A stretch of DNA of 48,045 nucleotides from Conexivisphaera sp049976725 (GTDB lineage: Archaea > Thermoproteota > Nitrososphaeria > Conexivisphaerales > Conexivisphaeraceae). The notes beneath the pieces are model-generated. The model was given only the letters and a program-made list of their open reading frames with translations, was not told the DNA's origin and did not search any database. The stretch spans positions 1-48,045 of the forward strand of contig JBMFHR010000007.1 in assembly GCA_049976725.1 (NCBI GenBank), in the 5' to 3' direction. This document shows, one piece after another, positions 39,869-47,993 of the stretch (the stretch's first letter is position 1; the number at the start of each line of letters is the position of its first letter). A program made the position numbers and the translations under genes.

Positions 39869-39888
39869 TTATGTGCAATTGCACATAA
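39869..39888. promoter_or_regulatory. Perfect 20-bp palindromic operator
   Basis: TTATGTGCAATTGCACATAA is fully symmetric. It lies between the minus-strand TATA (39886-39895, tttatattta) and ATG 39853, and overlaps the plus-strand AT box that could serve the phosphatase gene. Its core matches 14054-14067 at 13 of 14 bases. Confidence 0.75.
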
Positions 39889-39938
39889 ATATAAACCTTT
39901 CCGCCAAAGCTAAAGCGGGCTGCCCCGCGCCGTGGGGC

Positions 39939-40664
39939 GTGCAGCTCAGGATGCTGGCTGTGGACGTCGACGGAACCCTGACGGAGGAGCGGGGATCCTA
40001 CAGGCTGGAGGTGCGCGCCATCGCCGCGATAAGGGAGCTGGAGTCGCGCGGCGTCTCCGTGATCCTAGCGACCGGCAACAACTACCCAATAGCCAACGCG
40101 CTCACGCGCTACTTGGGGGCCAGCTGGCCGGCCATAGCCGAGAACGGTTGCCTGTTGGTGGACAGGGGGAAGGTGGAGAGCCTGTGCTCGGGCAGGCCGC
40201 CAGAGCGCCTGCTGGAGTCCATAAGGTCCCTGGGGCTATCGGACGGCTGGCAGAACTCCTGCAGGCTGCACGACATGGAGTTCGTCGCGGAAGATCGCTC
40301 GCGCCTGACCTGGGCGGCGAGGGAGGTGGAGAGGATGATGGCCGAGGCGGGGTGGCGCGGCAGGGTCATAGTCAGCGGGTACGCGCTTCACGTGCAGCCC
40401 CCTGGAGGAGGAAAGGGGGCGGCCCTCTCCAGGGTCGCGTCGCTCGCGGGGATAAGCAGGGAGGAGCTGGGGGCCGTGGGGGACTCGTCGGGCGACGTGG
40501 ACCTGCTGGAGGCCGCAGGCTTCGGGGCAGCCGTGGGGGATGCGGATCCCGAGCTGAAGGAGATCGCGGACTACGTCGCGTCCGCTCCGGCCGGCAGGGG
40601 GTTCGTGGAGATAGTGGAGCGCGCCATCGATGAGGGGTGGATACCGCGACGCAACGCCTATTAG
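39939..40664 (+). CDS. Phosphoglycolate phosphatase, archaeal type
   Basis: A 241-residue HAD phosphatase of the archaeal TA0175 group. Motif I is LAVDVDGTLT, motif II is VILATGNN, and Lys plus motif IV are in PGGGKGAAL and AVGDSSGDVDLLEAAG. The cap is of the C2 type. It recycles 2-phosphoglycolate to glycolate. GTG 39939 or ATG 39951 could be the start; the shared AT-rich block at 39886-39895 is the only TATA candidate, leaving a leader of about 20 nt. If so, it is divergently controlled from the DUF5320 pair by the same palindrome. Confidence 0.83.
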   Translation: MQLRMLAVDVDGTLTEERGSYRLEVRAIAAIRELESRGVSVILATGNNYPIANALTRYLGASWPAIAENGCLLVDRGKVESLCSGRPPERLLESIRSLGLSDGWQNSCRLHDMEFVAEDRSRLTWAAREVERMMAEAGWRGRVIVSGYALHVQPPGGGKGAALSRVASLAGISREELGAVGDSSGDVDLLEAAGFGAAVGDADPELKEIADYVASAPAGRGFVEIVERAIDEGWIPRRNAY

Positions 40665-40665
40665 G
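40657..40665 (+). promoter_or_regulatory. TATA-like box for the P5C dehydrogenase operon
   Basis: cctattagg is centred 27 nt upstream of GTG 40688. It is weaker than other TATA boxes here and lies over the stop of the preceding gene. Confidence 0.4.
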
Positions 40666-40687
40666 CCGCAGGCCTCTCATCAGCCAC

Positions 40688-42247
40688 GTGAGTAAGATAA
40701 CGTACACGAGCTCCACCCTCGACGCGGAATCCAACGCACGCTACGAGGAGGCGCTGTCCCGCGCGGAGGAGCTCCTCGGCGAGGAATACCCGATGAGAAT
40801 AGGCGGCCGGGAGGTCAGGGCGACCGGGTATGAGGTCCGGAGCCCCGTAGATACGGACATTGTGGTTGGGCGCTTCCAGAGGGGAGGGAAGGAGGAGGCC
40901 GCGGAGGCGCTGGGAGCCGCGGTCAGGGCCTTCGAGGACTGGGGGAGGACGGACTGGAGGGACAGGGTCCGCGTCATGAGGAGGGTGGCCGACGCCATCG
41001 AGCGCAGGAAATTCCTGCTGGCGGCAGTCATGGCCTACGAGGTCGGGAAGAACAGGGTGGAGGCGGTCGCCGAGGTCAACGAGGCCATCGAGGCCATCCG
41101 GTACTACGCGTCCCTGGTGGAGAGGGAGGACGGGTACGTCAGGAGGATGGCGCCCGGGTCCCCGGGCGAGGAGACGTGGAGCGTCGCTAGGCCCCGGGGG
41201 GCATGGTTCGTCATTTCGCCGTTCAACTTCCCGGCAATGCTCGGCAGCGGGATGGTGCAGGGCGCGCTCATAACTGGCAACACGGTCGTCTGGAAGCCCT
41301 CCGAGGAGGCCTCGCTAACAGCGCACCTCATGTACGAGGCCTACGTGGAGGGAGGAGTCCCTCCGGGCGCGATAAATCTCCTCACGGGACCCGGCGAGCT
41401 CTACGAGGACGTGATAGTCGGCGACAGGAGGATCGCCGGCATAGCGTTCACCGGATCAAAGGAGGTCGGGCATCACCTGTACAGGGAGTTCGCGGCGAGG
41501 CAGCCCTACCCCAAGCCGGTGGTCCTGGAGACGGGCAGCAAGAACCCGACCGTGGTCACGGCCAAGGCTGACCTGGCGAAGGCGACGGAGGGCGTGGCGA
41601 GGGCGGCATTCGGCTACGGGGGCCAGAAATGCAGCGCCACCTCCAGGCTCTACGTCCAGGAGGAGGTGAAGGAGGAGTTCCTCTCCATGCTGGTCGACTA
41701 CACCAGGTCTCTGACCGTGGGCGATCCCAGGAGGGAGGGCGTGTTCATGGGCCCTCTCATAAACGAGCGCGCCTACTCGAACTTCGCGCGCAACGTCCAG
41801 GAGGGGCTCGCGTCGGGGGGAAGGCTGCTGGTCGGCGGAAGGCAGCTGAGGGATGGGTGGATGGCCCGGGGATTCTACGTGGAGCCGACAATACTGGACG
41901 GCGTGCCCGAGGATCACTACCTGTTCCGGGATGAGCTCTTCATGCCGCTGCTGATGGTGGCGCCCTTCAGGGACCTGGACGAGGCGATAAGGAAGGTGAA
42001 CGACACTGATTACGGGCTGACGGCCGGCATATTCTCGGAGGACGAGGGCGAGGTGAAGGAGTTCATGGAGAGGGTGGAGTTCGGCGTCCTATACGCGAAC
42101 AGGAGGGGCGGCGCGACGACGGGGGCTTGGCCCGGCGCCCAGACGTTCGTCGGGTGGAAGGCCAGCGGCGCGACGGGCAAGGGCATAGGGGGACCCTACT
42201 ACCTCCTGAGCTTCCTGCAGGAGCAGGCCAGGACGTACGTCAGGTGA
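40688..42247 (+). CDS. 1-pyrroline-5-carboxylate dehydrogenase
   Basis: A 519-residue aldehyde dehydrogenase of the RocA/PutA branch, which oxidises glutamate semialdehyde/P5C to glutamate with NAD. Seen are the NAD-binding ISPFNFPAMLGSGM and AFTGSKEVGHHLY, the general-base Glu in VLETGSKNP, and the nucleophile Cys in YGGQKCSATSR. The RocA-like SPVDTDIVVGRFQ appears early. The GTG start is supported by TATA spacing, and SKITYTSS would be the N-terminus. It is followed after 23 bases by a DAO-type FAD oxidoreductase, suggesting a proline-to-glutamate pathway. Confidence 0.85.
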   Translation: MSKITYTSSTLDAESNARYEEALSRAEELLGEEYPMRIGGREVRATGYEVRSPVDTDIVVGRFQRGGKEEAAEALGAAVRAFEDWGRTDWRDRVRVMRRVADAIERRKFLLAAVMAYEVGKNRVEAVAEVNEAIEAIRYYASLVEREDGYVRRMAPGSPGEETWSVARPRGAWFVISPFNFPAMLGSGMVQGALITGNTVVWKPSEEASLTAHLMYEAYVEGGVPPGAINLLTGPGELYEDVIVGDRRIAGIAFTGSKEVGHHLYREFAARQPYPKPVVLETGSKNPTVVTAKADLAKATEGVARAAFGYGGQKCSATSRLYVQEEVKEEFLSMLVDYTRSLTVGDPRREGVFMGPLINERAYSNFARNVQEGLASGGRLLVGGRQLRDGWMARGFYVEPTILDGVPEDHYLFRDELFMPLLMVAPFRDLDEAIRKVNDTDYGLTAGIFSEDEGEVKEFMERVEFGVLYANRRGGATTGAWPGAQTFVGWKASGATGKGIGGPYYLLSFLQEQARTYVR

Positions 42248-42270
42248 TCCCGGCCCGAAGAGGATAGCCC

Positions 42271-43488
42271 TTGCCAGCGGCGCGGTACGACGTTGCGGTC
42301 ATCGGGGCCGGCGTGATAGGACTGTCGACGGCCTACCACGTCATGCGCTCGTCGCCCGGCTCCAGGGTGATAGTGGTCGACCAGCTCGAGGGCCCGGGGC
42401 TCGGCGACACGTCGAAGTCCGTGGGGGGCTTCAGGACGGCTTTCACGTCAAAAATGAACCGCGAGCTGGCCAGGACCACAATCGAGTTCTACGAGGAGGT
42501 GCAGCGCGCGGGCCGCGACATGGGGCTCAGGCGCCTGGGCTACCTGTTCCTGGCGACGCGCAGCAACGTGGAGGAGCTGAGGACGCAGCTGGGCAGCGGA
42601 TCGAGGTTCGTGGATGAGTCCGAGCTGAGGGAGCTGGGCATCAGGACGCGCGTCTCGGGTATAGGGGACGCCGAGGCGCTCGGGCTCGAGGACCTAGTGG
42701 GGGGCTTCCTCTACGCGGACGCGGGCATCCTGGACCCTCACCTCGTGGTGGAGTACTACTCGGAGGAACTGGAGGACATGGGGTGCGAGTTCCGGTACGG
42801 CGTCAGGGCGGTGCCCAGGGCTGAGCCCACGAGGAGCGTGGGCCTGCCGGGCGAGCCCTTTCCCTGGCAGGAGGTCCGCTTCAGGGGGGTGATCCTGGAA
42901 AACGGGGAGGAGATCAGCGCCGGATCTGTCGTCCTGGCCACCGGCGCGTGGACCGGCGAGGTCCTCGACCTGCTGGGCTTCCCGCTGCCGCTGAGGCCAC
43001 TCAGGAGGATGGCGTACTCCGTGGCGGCGTCGGGGAGGCTCCGGGACCTCCTGAGGGCCGGCATCCCTCCGGTCGTCGTGCCGGGAGGTGTCTTCCTGAG
43101 GCCGGAGCCGGGCGGCGCGTTCTACGTCGAGTTCGGACTCAGGAGGCCCTACGGCCCCGGGGATCCAGAGCCGGGGGCATGGGAGCTCGGCGCGCTGCCC
43201 GTGCTCTCCTCCTACCTGCCGGCGTTCGAGGGGATCTCTCCCGCTGCGTCCTGGGCGGGCCGCTACGACATGAACCTGGTGGGTGGGACGCCGATCGTGG
43301 AGAGGGTAGCGGATGGCCTCGTGGTGGCCGCCGGGACGTCCGGATCCGGGGTTATGAAGGCTGACGCCGTGGGCAGGATAGCGTCGGCGCTCGCCCTGGG
43401 CGCGGAGAGCGCCGAGCTCCACGGCGGAGTGCATGCCCCCTCGGACGCTCTCTCAGTGCCCGCCAGCGAGGAGCGCTTGGTGATCTGA
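42271..43488 (+). CDS. FAD-dependent oxidoreductase (DAO family), probable proline dehydrogenase
   Basis: A 405-residue flavoprotein. The dinucleotide motif is VAVIGAGVIGLSTAYH (residues 8-23), the substrate-side GGFRTAF and ADAGILDPHLVV are DAO/sarcosine-oxidase-like, and the C-terminal FAD loop is VVAAGTSGSGVMKADAVG. Archaeal proline dehydrogenases of the PDH type have catalytic subunits of this family, and the P5C dehydrogenase directly upstream supports proline. Sarcosine or another amino acid is not excluded. TTG 42271 has agagga just upstream. It is the second gene of the operon. Confidence 0.78.
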   Translation: MPAARYDVAVIGAGVIGLSTAYHVMRSSPGSRVIVVDQLEGPGLGDTSKSVGGFRTAFTSKMNRELARTTIEFYEEVQRAGRDMGLRRLGYLFLATRSNVEELRTQLGSGSRFVDESELRELGIRTRVSGIGDAEALGLEDLVGGFLYADAGILDPHLVVEYYSEELEDMGCEFRYGVRAVPRAEPTRSVGLPGEPFPWQEVRFRGVILENGEEISAGSVVLATGAWTGEVLDLLGFPLPLRPLRRMAYSVAASGRLRDLLRAGIPPVVVPGGVFLRPEPGGAFYVEFGLRRPYGPGDPEPGAWELGALPVLSSYLPAFEGISPAASWAGRYDMNLVGGTPIVERVADGLVVAAGTSGSGVMKADAVGRIASALALGAESAELHGGVHAPSDALSVPASEERLVI

Positions 43489-43497
43489 GGTGATCTC

Positions 43498-44517
43498 ATG
43501 GGCGATCCACGTGTGCTTATAGCATCCTCGAGCGTGGGACTCGGGCACGTCGCGAGGGACCTGCACCTGAGGCGCAGCGCGCGGTGGGCGAGCGTGGAGT
43601 GGCTGACCGCGGGAAGTGCCCTGAGGTTCCTCGAGGCGAACGACGAGCGGGTACACGAGGCATCGCGCCGCCTGCTTAGCCTGGGCGACGTGATTGGCGG
43701 ATCCATAGTGCGCCGGTGCAGGGTGAGGGTGAGATCGGGGCCGCTGAGGGAGCTCTACGCGATCGTCAAGCACAATGTGGAGATCATCGATGAATCGGTC
43801 GACCTCGAGTCCTACGACCTCGTCGTCGCGGACGAGTTCTGGGAGCTCCTGCTGTCCAGGCGCAGGCCGCGGAGGGGCGCCTTCCTGACGGACTTCGTTG
43901 ACCTGTCCCCGAGGCGCTGGTGGGTGCCGCTGCGCCCGCTCATATCGCGCCTCGGGGAGGCGATCCGCAGGCGCGCTGCGGAGAGGTTCGACCTGCGGGT
44001 GCACGTGGGCACGTGGGGGACTGCCGACGGCTTCTGGAGGCCGGGGCAGCTGCCCACGGACGCGGCGCTCTCGGGCGGGGGAGATCGTTCGGGACCCGTG
44101 GTGGTGAACGTGGGAGGCACAGTTGCTGGGTGCGGAGCGGCGCGCGCGATCAGCGGGGAGCTCAGGGCGGCCGGCATCGAGCACGTCGTGCTGGGCACGT
44201 GCGGCGAGTTCACTGGGAGCCCGGGCAGCGCGCTCAGGAACGCTCGGGCCGTGGTGACGCTGGCCGGGTACTCGAGCCTTGTGGAGGTGTCCCTCCTGAG
44301 GAGGCCAGCCATCGTGCTGCCCATAAGGGGACACTTCGAGCACGAGGAGAACGCGGAGGAGTTCGCCGGCAGGAGCGGTTACCGCGTGGTTCCCTGCTCC
44401 GAGGAGGGGATCCCGCTGGAGGAACTGCGGGAGGTCATGAGCGAGGAGGTCGATCCGCCGCGCCTCGTCGACGCGACCCAGGACATCGTGGAAGCGCTGG
44501 AGGGGTTTCTGCCGTAG
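43498..44517 (+). CDS. GT-B fold glycosyltransferase-like protein
   Basis: A 339-residue protein with an MurG/UDP-glycosyltransferase-like layout. The N-terminal glycine-rich loop is SSSVGLGHVARDLHL. The C-terminal donor-site part reads ARAVVTLAGYSSLVEVSLLRRPAIVLPIRG, with FEHEENAEEF after it. It belongs with COG1819-like archaeal proteins that may glycosylate lipids, S-layer or small molecules. gaggtgat precedes ATG 43498, nine bases after the flavoprotein stop, so it is third in the proline operon, an unexpected partner. Confidence 0.72.
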   Translation: MGDPRVLIASSSVGLGHVARDLHLRRSARWASVEWLTAGSALRFLEANDERVHEASRRLLSLGDVIGGSIVRRCRVRVRSGPLRELYAIVKHNVEIIDESVDLESYDLVVADEFWELLLSRRRPRRGAFLTDFVDLSPRRWWVPLRPLISRLGEAIRRRAAERFDLRVHVGTWGTADGFWRPGQLPTDAALSGGGDRSGPVVVNVGGTVAGCGAARAISGELRAAGIEHVVLGTCGEFTGSPGSALRNARAVVTLAGYSSLVEVSLLRRPAIVLPIRGHFEHEENAEEFAGRSGYRVVPCSEEGIPLEELREVMSEEVDPPRLVDATQDIVEALEGFLP

Positions 44518-44524
44518 CCAGCGG

Positions 44525-44534
44525 ATAAATATAT
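44525..44534 (+). promoter_or_regulatory. TATA box for the MgtC/DUF4010 gene
   Basis: ataaatatat is centred about 28-29 nt upstream of GTG 44559. Confidence 0.65.
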
Positions 44535-44558
44535 GTCGAGGGATTCCCCACTCAGCGC

Positions 44559-45794
44559 GTGGCGCCGCCGATCGGGTACATGCTCATAGCGGTCGCGATA
44601 GGGGCCATCGTGGGCCTCGTCAATGAGTACAGGAAGATAAGCGGCGCCAAGGTCTTCATGGGCCTCAGGACGTCCATATTCGTGTCCCTGATGGGGTACT
44701 CCAGCGCGCTGATCTACCAGATTAGCGCCAGCCCGGCTGTCCTGGCCGCGGGGATAGCGGCGGTCGTGGTGGTGGCGACGTCCGTCTACCTGGGACGGGT
44801 GGCCGCCACGAGGAACCTCGGGGCCACGACGTATGTCGCCATGATACTGCTCTACATGGCCGGAATGCTGAGCGGAATGGGGCTCTACGAGTACGGGTTC
44901 GCGCTCTCCGTGCTGCTTGCAGCGCTGAGCCTGTACAAGACGGAGCTCCTGGGCGCCATATCCAGGATCAGGAGGGAGGAGCTGCTGGCGGTCGTTAACC
45001 TGCTGGTGATATCGGCCGTCATATTGCCCATGCTGCCCGACGAGTACGTGGGGCCCTACGGCGCGTTCAACCCGTACAGGTTCTGGCTCACGGTAGTGGT
45101 CGTGGGCACCGTGTTCTTCGCCCAGTACCTCACGCTCAGGGCCACCAAGAGGGGACTCCTCGCGTTCACGCTGATAGGCAGTATAGTGTCCAGCACCACG
45201 GTCGCGATCAGCCTGGTGGAGCTGGCGAACCGCAGGAGGGACCTGGGCCCGTCGGCGGCCCTCAACATTGCGATCTCGAACGTCCCGATGGTCCTCTTCC
45301 AGGTGGGCGCCGTCCTCTGGATAGTCGGAGGGCTGCCGGCGCTGCTGGCGGCGCTGCCGGCGCTGCTGGCGGGGCTGGGCGCCTCGGCGGCCGTCGCGGT
45401 GGCGGGCAGCCGCCGCCTGAGCCCCGCGGGGGTGGAGCCGCCCCAGACGCCGCTGCCGGTGCTGCGCACCCTGGAGTTCGCCGCGCTATTGTTCATAATA
45501 ACGGCCGCCGCGCGGGTGGTGGGGGCCGTGATCCCGCAGGCGCTCCCAGCCATGATAGCCGCATCGGCCCTCGCGAACGTGCTCGGCGCCGTGTACGCGG
45601 TGGGCACGCTTTTCGCCAAGGGCCAGGTGACGGCGGCGGCCGCCGGTTACCTCGCGTCCATAGCCACGCTGGCAGGAACCGCTGAGAAGGTCGGGATCGC
45701 GGCCATGATGAGGGACGGAAGGTCGAGGGCCATCGCGATGGCGATCACCGCTGCGATATCCGCCGTGACCGCGGCGGCGACCTTCTGTGCCTGA
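44559..45794 (+). CDS. MgtC/SapB-type N-terminal plus DUF4010 membrane protein
   Basis: A 411-residue membrane protein with about 12 hydrophobic segments. The first part is MgtC-like (AIGAIVGLVNEYRKIS, GLRTSIFVSLMGY). The rest fits DUF4010, with LIGSIVSSTTVAISLVELAN and TLFAKGQVTAAAAGYLASIATLAGT. MgtC proteins act in Mg limitation or membrane-potential control; the DUF4010 part is uncharacterised. A short in-frame duplication (19 identical bases, period 21, at 45333-45372) gives LPALLAALPALLAG in the central linker helix. It converges with the radical SAM gene after eight bases. Confidence 0.8.
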   Translation: MAPPIGYMLIAVAIGAIVGLVNEYRKISGAKVFMGLRTSIFVSLMGYSSALIYQISASPAVLAAGIAAVVVVATSVYLGRVAATRNLGATTYVAMILLYMAGMLSGMGLYEYGFALSVLLAALSLYKTELLGAISRIRREELLAVVNLLVISAVILPMLPDEYVGPYGAFNPYRFWLTVVVVGTVFFAQYLTLRATKRGLLAFTLIGSIVSSTTVAISLVELANRRRDLGPSAALNIAISNVPMVLFQVGAVLWIVGGLPALLAALPALLAGLGASAAVAVAGSRRLSPAGVEPPQTPLPVLRTLEFAALLFIITAAARVVGAVIPQALPAMIAASALANVLGAVYAVGTLFAKGQVTAAAAGYLASIATLAGTAEKVGIAAMMRDGRSRAIAMAITAAISAVTAAATFCA

Positions 45795-45802
45795 GGCGGG
45801 CC

Positions 45803-47407
45803 TCAGCGCTGTATTGCCGCCTCGAGCCTCCTCCTGAGCGGGCTCAGGATGGGCTCCTCGGAGCGCCTGGACGACACGCGCTCCTTGGCCTCCTCCACGT
45901 AGTCCAGGACCTTCTCGGGCGTCAGTCCCTCGGAGAACCTCTCGGCGCGACCCAGGAAGTATAGTATGAGGGCGCGCATCGGCGCGGCTGCCAGACCCTT
46001 CAGGTAGAACTTGTTGACTATGTCCTTGGCCCAGCGCACGCTGTGGCGCATGGTGGCCAGCATGAGCTCCGCGTGCTCCCTGCTCAGATTGACGGACCTG
46101 AACCAGTCCTCCCTCCTGAGGACGCCCATCGGGACGAAGAACATGGGGACTATCATCGACCTGTAGGGCTTCAGGCGGTCCATCAGCTCGAGGGTCTTCA
46201 CTAGATCTTCCTGGGTCTCGCCCGGCAGGCCCAGAATGATCGTGGCGGCCGGCACCATCCTGTTCTCGTGCAGTATCGAGAAGGCCTCCTCCACCACGTC
46301 GGGCCACTTCTCGGCCGGATAGGGGGAGGCCTTGGCCGGCATCACGATACGGGCCAGCCTGGGCGAGCCCGTCTCTATGCCTGTCTGGAATCCCAGGAAC
46401 CCCTGGCCACGCGACAGCATCATCTCCGAGAGCCTCCTTATGAGGCCATGCTCCCTCTCCGCGGCCACGACGGCCGCGAGGCTGGCGTGGCTCCAGGCCA
46501 CGGATTTATCATAGTACCTCATCGCCAGCTCGTGCAGCTTGATCAGCGGTTCCGGCCTGGGGTGCACGCCGTCGGCCCCGTAGAGGAGCACGTCCTCGCT
46601 GTGGAGGATGCCGGCGCGGATCCCGGCCGCCCTGTTGACCCTCAGCTCCTCCTCGATGTCCTCGAGAGGTATGTGGCGCAGCGGCCTGAGCGTAACGTTA
46701 CAGAACTTGCAGCCTCTTGGGCAACCACGCATTATCTCTATCAAGCCATTCACGCTCGCCTTCTTTATTTTACTTATCTCGTTCAGCTTCGGGGAGTCGC
46801 GCGGCGCGATGCTCAGGTACCTGGGCAGGCTGGCGCCCTCCTCGACCATCCTGGCCAGCTCGACCACCGCCTTCTCGGCCTCGCCGTCAACTATCGTGTC
46901 GACCATGAACTCCTCGACGTAGTGGGGCACGTAGAGCCACTGCCAGGCGGCCGGGCCCCCGACGATGATCCTGAGCCCGGGGTTGCGCGATCTCTTTACG
47001 CCGGCGATCGTGGACATGAACCTCAGGAGGCTCTTCCTGTTCACAGGCTCCCGGCCGGTGACCAGCCACCACTCACTGCTCGGGGGATTGAACGCGAAGT
47101 AGTCGTGGTGCCCCACGAGGAAGGCCTTGGCGCGCTCCGCGTACCTAGGCGCGTCGTCCGGATCGACGATGGCGGCGCTGTAGCCGGCGTCCAGCAGGGC
47201 GGCCTCTATCTTCCTCAGCCCGTACGGGGCGAACTTCGGGAGGCCGTCAGGCCCCCTCTTGACCCTCGGGGCTGAGAGCCACATCCAGAGCCACTCGGGG
47301 AGCAGAACGGCGGGCCCGGTGGTCATGAATCCTATGAACTCCCTGCCATGGTGCGTGGTCATCAGCGTCCTGTCGACGCTTATCACGAAGTCCAGCCGGT
47401 CACTCAT
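45803..47407 (-). CDS. B12-binding-type radical SAM protein
   Basis: A 534-residue enzyme of COG1032 architecture. A Rossmann-like N-terminal domain (residues 60-190, with IIVGGPAAWQW and DTIVDGEAEKAV) resembles the cobalamin-binding module. The radical SAM core has the cluster motif CPRGCKFC (Cys229, Cys233, Cys236) and GIETGSPRLARI. A conserved C-terminal helical part follows. Members methylate or otherwise alter unactivated carbons of lipids, peptides or tRNA; the substrate here is not known. ggaggtgat lies before ATG 47407, whose ATGA overlaps the stop of the small protein upstream. Confidence 0.83.
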   Translation of the reverse strand: MSDRLDFVISVDRTLMTTHHGREFIGFMTTGPAVLLPEWLWMWLSAPRVKRGPDGLPKFAPYGLRKIEAALLDAGYSAAIVDPDDAPRYAERAKAFLVGHHDYFAFNPPSSEWWLVTGREPVNRKSLLRFMSTIAGVKRSRNPGLRIIVGGPAAWQWLYVPHYVEEFMVDTIVDGEAEKAVVELARMVEEGASLPRYLSIAPRDSPKLNEISKIKKASVNGLIEIMRGCPRGCKFCNVTLRPLRHIPLEDIEEELRVNRAAGIRAGILHSEDVLLYGADGVHPRPEPLIKLHELAMRYYDKSVAWSHASLAAVVAAEREHGLIRRLSEMMLSRGQGFLGFQTGIETGSPRLARIVMPAKASPYPAEKWPDVVEEAFSILHENRMVPAATIILGLPGETQEDLVKTLELMDRLKPYRSMIVPMFFVPMGVLRREDWFRSVNLSREHAELMLATMRHSVRWAKDIVNKFYLKGLAAAPMRALILYFLGRAERFSEGLTPEKVLDYVEEAKERVSSRRSEEPILSPLRRRLEAAIQR

Positions 47408-47694
47408 TCTATCACCTCCAGCCCCTCCCCGTTGCTCCTGAGAGTGATCCTGAGGGTTGAACGGGCGGGCGATCCGTCCTCGCGAACGGTGAACGAGGCA
47501 AAGAGGAAACTCTGGAGAGCCTCCCTCAGGAAGTCCTGGCACTCGGTGAACCTGGCGCCCCTCAGGGTCAGCAGGAACCTGTAGGCGCCCTTGGCGGCCC
47601 ACCTGGAGATCGTCGCGGTGAAATCGTGGGAGAGGTTGGCCGGAGGGCAGCCATCGATTACGAACTCGACATCGTAAGCCGCTCCCTGCAACAT
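47404..47694 (-). CDS. Small protein coupled to the radical SAM enzyme
   Basis: An unrecognised 96-residue protein with mixed alpha/beta pattern: two Cys (DGCPPANL, FTECQDFL), strands AYRFLLTLRGA and STLRITLRSNGE. Its stop overlaps the radical SAM start by four bases, so it is probably made in step with that enzyme, perhaps as partner or substrate-binding subunit. I place the start at ATG 47694 from the TATA-like gttaatatg; ATG 47706 is in frame and gives four more residues. Confidence 0.65.
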   Translation of the reverse strand: MLQGAAYDVEFVIDGCPPANLSHDFTATISRWAAKGAYRFLLTLRGARFTECQDFLREALQSFLFASFTVREDGSPARSTLRITLRSNGEGLEVIE

Positions 47695-47732
47695 CAGGAT
47701 CCGCATTCATCTCACATATTAACTTATCCTGC

Positions 47733-47772
47733 GATCTATCGGCCTCGTCAACTTGAGCCCAATAGATAGATC
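47733..47772. other. Stem-loop upstream of the small-protein gene
   Basis: Perfect 8-bp arms gatctatc (47733-47740) and gatagatc (47765-47772) enclose a second, shorter helix (ggc.tc/ga.gcc). It forms a structured pair with the next element and lies just upstream of the predicted promoter. Confidence 0.4.
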
Positions 47773-47779
47773 CTAATTC

Positions 47780-47840
47780 GGGTGGGCCCTCCTCCCTACC
47801 TGTGCCGTGATCACGGCGGATAGGGAGGAGGACCCTGCCC
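47780..47840. other. Long GC-rich hairpin with a palindromic tip
   Basis: cctcctcccta (47789-47799 area) pairs with tagggaggagg (47821-47831) in an 11-bp stem, flanked by further pairing of gggtgggccc with ggaccctgccc through mismatches. The loop contains the perfect 14-bp palindrome gccgtgatcacggc (47803-47816). It could be a small RNA, a processed leader or a protein-binding site. It sits in a gene-free stretch of about 290 bases. Confidence 0.45.
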
Positions 47841-47993
47841 GGCATCATTCTCTGCGCCACGCATTGCATTTCCCCGGCCCATCGTTAGGGCGCGCCTCGG
47901 TGTGGAAGCGTGTACACATGTACAGGTACTCGCCGTTGTGGGATCGTTCGATCTCGACGCGGATCATAAGAGCATGCGCTCGATATTCATAGA

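Noticed and set aside
45333..45372. Repeat element in the MgtC/DUF4010 gene
   Set aside because: It is an in-frame 21-base duplication giving LPALLAA twice in a hydrophobic linker; common in GC-rich genes and not evidence of a mobile element.
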